The notes under the pieces were generated by a model. It ran no database searches and was not told the origin of the DNA. It worked only from the letters and a program-made list of their open reading frames with translations. Shown here in pieces: positions 61,106-64,000 of a DNA stretch of 64,000 nucleotides (position 1 is its first letter; each line of letters opens with the position of its first letter). Location of the stretch: the NCBI GenBank assembly GCA_030323885.1, contig CM059202.1, forward strand, positions 47,014,849 to 47,078,848, given 5' to 3'. A program made the translations under genes and the position numbers. The DNA comes from Branchipolynoe longqiensis (lineage: Eukaryota > Annelida > Polychaeta > Phyllodocida > Polynoidae).

Positions 61106-63054
61106 AGACTAGGCGTGGTCCCCTCCCCCGCCACCGTACGGCACACCGACCAGGATCGCCCACGGACACTCGCCTGACACACACCGCGCCGGAGAGCCGG
61201 CCCCCCGAAGGTAAACAAACCAGCAGCCACCTCTCCGCCCCGGGCCTGAAGCCACTCCGCCACCGGGTTCCCCCGCGTGACGTCACTGGGATACCCCCTC
61301 GGCCCCCTCCTAACCTACATAATAACAAACAGCACACCACAGCCGCTGGTGCCCGGCCCGCGCCGCCACACGCCCTGGGCACGACTCGGCGCAGGCCCGG
61401 CATGCCGGCCACCAGCGGGGGAATCCCCCCCGGGGAACCCCTGCATGACGTCACGGGCCCCCACACAACATTGACAATAGTAAATAACGCCAGCCCGCCA
61501 CCGCGATACGACGTGTTTGTCCGTTGCCTGCCGGACGGTGCAGCCTCCACCCCCGGCCGGCCCGAGTCGCACACGGACAGCCAGCCGGGCCAGACTCACC
61601 TACACGAACCCGTCGAGGCTGTGCTCGACGGCCTACACCAGCACTCGCTCCCGGTTGCCCCCCACTGTGAGCCCTCCCCCGGCGAATACAGAACGACACT
61701 GGACGGCATCTGGCCAGTGATTTCCGGCAGAGCATGGGACCGATACCCGCAGTACACGGCGGCATACGACGCCGCCAGGGCCGCGGCGCTCCCGAATTTT
61801 TTGGCCGCCCGCGTCCCCATCAACTCAGGCCTCAATATCGGTGCCTGGAGGAGGGCCCTGGCCGACCACCCGGACATTACCCTGGTCGACCAACTGGAGT
61901 TCGGGTTCCCGGCTAACTACTGTGCGCCTGCTCCCCCTGAGCCCACCTACCACAACCACCGTGAGGACCCCGCCCACGCCTGTTTCATCACGGACTATGT
62001 TACCCGGGAGCTCGAGCTGGGCGCCCTCCTGGGCCCCTTCGACGTGCCCCCCTTCTCCCCTTGGGCACAGTGCAGCCCCATCATGACCAGGCCCAAGTCC
62101 ACCCCGGGGAGCCGACGCATAATCGTCGACCTCTCTTACCCCAGAGGCAGAAGCGTCAACGCGGGGATACCTCGGGGCGAGTACCTCAGCCTCCCCGCGC
62201 TCTACACCCTCCCCTCCGTCGCGGACCTTGGGCGCAGGATCGTCGGGGAGGGCCAGGGGGCATTCACCTGGACGGCGTACATCGCCCGGGCATACAGACA
62301 GCTCCGGGCGGACCCCTTGTCCGCCGCACTTTTCTGCATAACTGTCGACGGCGGGAAGTACGTCGACATCGCCCTCCCGTTCGGCCGCCGGACCTCGGGC
62401 GCCGCCTGCGTCAGGATGACCTCGGCCATCTCCTGGATCCTCGTCCGGGCGGGCTTCCACTCGATCGTCTACGTCGACGACTTCGTGGGCTCGGAGGCCT
62501 CCTACCTGGACGCTTGCCGGGCCTTCGACGCCTTCCGGGCCCTCTGCGCCGACCTGGGCGTCGACCTGGCCGCCGATAAGTGCACCCCCCCCACCGTCAA
62601 GCTCTCCTGGCTGGGGTTCGACATCTGCTCCCAGAGGATGATCATCGAGATCCCTGGGGCAAAACTCGACCAGGTCGTCGTCGAGTGCGAGGCCTGGCTC
62701 TCGAGGCCCTCCATGTCCAAGAAGGCCCTCCAGCGCCTCATCGGCAAGCTCGCACACATCAGCGGATGCATCCCCGATGCCCGCAAGTTCATGTGTCGCC
62801 TCCTCCGCAGCCTGCGGGAGCTCCCCGGCCCGGGCGTCGCCGACGTGGACCCCGAAATGCGGAAGGACGACCGCTGGTTCCTGAACTACGCGACCGGCGG
62901 GAACGGCCTCTACCTTCTCCCGGCCCCCACCCGGCCGACCTGGACCATCGAATGCGACTCATGCCTCACTGCGGGAGGGGCATTCTCCCCCCGAGGCATG
63001 TTTCTCCGAGGCCTACGACGCTCGACACATGCGGGCCTACCCCAACATCCATGA
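61045..63054 (+). CDS. DIRS ORF2, reverse transcriptase
   Basis: 669 codons; the real start is probably a later ATG (for example 61,399) since 61,045 lies inside ORF1. Linker to residue 190; then EYRTTLDGIWPVISGRAWDRYP, LEFGFPANYCAPAPPEPTYHNHRED, GPFDVPPFSPWAQCSPIMTRPKS (fingers), RRIIVDLSYP, FTWTAYIARAYRQL (palm), IALPFGRRTSGAACVRMTSA, catalytic IVYVDDFVG at about 62,467-62,493, and thumb LSWLGFDIC...ARKFM. It runs into RNase H (ECDSCLTAGGAFSP) but leaves frame at a C6 run (62,988-62,993). RNase H continues one base over. Confidence 0.88.
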   Translation: MPLQAIPGERAREERIGGFLETRRGPLPRHRTAHRPGSPTDTRLTHTAPESRPPEGKQTSSHLSAPGLKPLRHRVPPRDVTGIPPRPPPNLHNNKQHTTAAGARPAPPHALGTTRRRPGMPATSGGIPPGEPLHDVTGPHTTLTIVNNASPPPRYDVFVRCLPDGAASTPGRPESHTDSQPGQTHLHEPVEAVLDGLHQHSLPVAPHCEPSPGEYRTTLDGIWPVISGRAWDRYPQYTAAYDAARAAALPNFLAARVPINSGLNIGAWRRALADHPDITLVDQLEFGFPANYCAPAPPEPTYHNHREDPAHACFITDYVTRELELGALLGPFDVPPFSPWAQCSPIMTRPKSTPGSRRIIVDLSYPRGRSVNAGIPRGEYLSLPALYTLPSVADLGRRIVGEGQGAFTWTAYIARAYRQLRADPLSAALFCITVDGGKYVDIALPFGRRTSGAACVRMTSAISWILVRAGFHSIVYVDDFVGSEASYLDACRAFDAFRALCADLGVDLAADKCTPPTVKLSWLGFDICSQRMIIEIPGAKLDQVVVECEAWLSRPSMSKKALQRLIGKLAHISGCIPDARKFMCRLLRSLRELPGPGVADVDPEMRKDDRWFLNYATGGNGLYLLPAPTRPTWTIECDSCLTAGGAFSPRGMFLRGLRRSTHAGLPQHP

Positions 63055-63412
63055 ACTCGAGGCGGTGAACCTTGTCCTCGCGGTCAAGGCCCTATGCCCC
63101 CGGGTCTCGAGTGGCTTGGAGATCATTGTAAACACCGACAACGCCGCCTCCGCCACGGCACTCGAGAGCGGGCGTGCGACCGACACGACCTTGGGGGCCT
63201 GCGCCCGTGAGCTCTGGCTCGAGGCGGCGCTCGGCTCTTTCACGCTCACCATCAGACACAAGCCCGGGGCCGAGCTGCTCCTGGCCGACGCCCTCAGTCG
63301 AGCGCACTCCTCCCTCCCTGCCCTTAACTATGTTCGCAAATCATGCCATGCTCTTCACCTCGTTCGAACTCGTGTCCACCACAGTCCTGACATCTTTGAC
63401 CACGACCTCTAA
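62994..63412 (+). CDS. DIRS RNase H, +1 relative to RT
   Basis: In this frame: EACFSEAYDARHMRAYPNIHELEAVNLVLAV (Glu in HELEA), IIVNTDNAASATALESGR (Asp in TDN), LLLADALSRAHS (final Asp). Stops TAA at 63,410-63,412. The first catalytic Asp block (ECDS) is in the RT frame upstream, so an intact protein needs either a +1 shift at the C6 run or a corrected base there. Confidence 0.8.
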
Positions 63413-63447
63413 TTGCAGACATCGACTCCGGGGACCACGACCACCTG

Positions 63448-64000
63448 ATGGGCCTCCACCGTGCGGCACTGGCGCCAGGCACGTGGCGCAATCGCGCCAG
63501 GCACGCCGCACGCTACGTCGAGTTCATGCTCGACCGCGGGGTCGACCACCTGGCCCCCTCCCCCTACAACGTCGGGATGTTCGTGGCCCACCTCCATCGC
63601 CTGCTTCCGTCCCCATCATCCGTGGCCAACGCCTTCTCGGGGGCTCGCTCCTGGCTCCGGGAGGCGGCTGGGGACCCCGCCCCCTTCGACGCCCCCTTTG
63701 CGACGCGGATTTGGCGGGGGGGCGAGAGGCTCTACCAGGTGCCCGTAGGACGGGCACCCTCCATCCCGCCCATGATCCGCATCATCTACGACCACCTCCG
63801 CGCCAGAGGACATCGCGGTGTGGTCCCTTGGGCGGCCGTCATCATCGGGTTCTTCACCCTGATGCGGCAATCCAACCTCCTCTCCCCCTCCCGCGGCGGT
63901 TGGGGAGGCCCTCACACCATCCGGCGCGGGGACGTCGCCCGGGTCCCCGGGGGCCTCCGCGTCGCCATCTCCTCCTCCAAGACCATCAGAGACCCGGCCC
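63448..64000 (+). CDS. DIRS tyrosine recombinase, N-terminal part, cut by window end
   Basis: Starts at ATG 63,448 (open from 63,415), in a third frame, 35 bp after the RNase H stop. LHRAALAPGTWRNRARHAARYVEFMLDRGVDHLAPSP is the SAM-like core-binding domain, with HLHRLLPSPSSVANAFSGARSW. The catalytic domain begins IIGFFTLMRQSNLLSPS (Arg in LMRQSNLL, the Arg-I box), then RVPGGLRVAISSSKTIRDP. The HxxR, W and Tyr segments are beyond the window; the paralogue at 30,767-31,468 shows what they look like. Confidence 0.88.
   Translation, partial: MGLHRAALAPGTWRNRARHAARYVEFMLDRGVDHLAPSPYNVGMFVAHLHRLLPSPSSVANAFSGARSWLREAAGDPAPFDAPFATRIWRGGERLYQVPVGRAPSIPPMIRIIYDHLRARGHRGVVPWAAVIIGFFTLMRQSNLLSPSRGGWGGPHTIRRGDVARVPGGLRVAISSSKTIRDPA

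Larger units (their letters stand above)
59546..64000 (+). mobile_element. GC-rich DIRS element, best preserved copy, truncated by window
   Basis: Plus-strand order Gag-like ORF1, RT, RNase H and tyrosine recombinase, all mostly open. Homologous to the broken minus-strand element at 29.6-35.0 kb. GC content jumps sharply at about 59.6 kb relative to its surroundings. The right terminal repeats lie outside the window. The left boundary is uncertain. Confidence 0.85.

Noticed and set aside
61023..62757. Long minus-strand frames opposite the 59.5-64-kb DIRS ORFs
   Set aside because: They are antisense to clear RT and Gag-like coding sequence in a GC-rich region where antisense stops are rare.

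Overview
This is eukaryotic, animal-type genomic DNA. It has short exons with canonical GT/AG splice sites, EGF-like modules, long AT-rich introns and dense layers of retroelements and DNA transposons. There is no operon, no prokaryotic gene and no rRNA or functional tRNA gene that I can see. The TE mixture (DIRS-order elements with tyrosine recombinases, an I-like LINE with RNase H and a (CAAT)n tail, tRNA-derived SINEs) suggests a marine invertebrate. A mollusc or another lophotrochozoan is my best guess, but the sequence does not prove it.

Layout. 1-3.8 kb: a Ty1/copia element running in from the left, complete from zinc knuckle to RNase H except for one late stop. 4-8.5 kb: fragments of a DIRS terminal repeat, a Gypsy-type LTR and three copies of the I-like LINE. 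8.98-11.45 kb: a TA-flanked inverted-repeat DNA element carrying a 5'-truncated LINE on the minus strand. 11.81-16.19 kb: a 4.4 kb DNA transposon with TIRs of about 300 bp, a TTA duplication and a decayed gene that resembles an XPG/FEN1-type nuclease with a tesmin-like Cys-rich tail. 16.4-38.5 kb: five exons of one plus-strand EGF-repeat gene, the only host gene recognised. Its introns are filled with TEs, including a DIRS element whose recombinase is split by an I-like LINE that itself holds a TTAA MITE, and a GC-rich DIRS element on the minus strand. 39.5-49.2 kb (minus): a Ty3/Gypsy Gag and a Gypsy integrase with a whole AT-rich DIRS pol region where Gypsy protease, RT and RNase H should be. 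49.2-49.7 kb: a 500-N gap. 51-56 kb (minus): another Gypsy element, internally deleted but with a 1032-codon open frame. 56.2-57.9 kb: Gypsy fragments and solo-type LTRs. 57.9-59.5 kb: diverged repeat copies. 59.5-64 kb: the best preserved DIRS element, GC-rich, running off the right edge within its recombinase.

No pathway is encoded here. The interest lies in TE architecture: split direct repeats typical of PAT/Ngaro-type DIRS elements, nested insertions with visible target duplications, an apparently non-DDE DNA transposon, a Gypsy/DIRS composite, and the uniform orientation of every I-like LINE copy.
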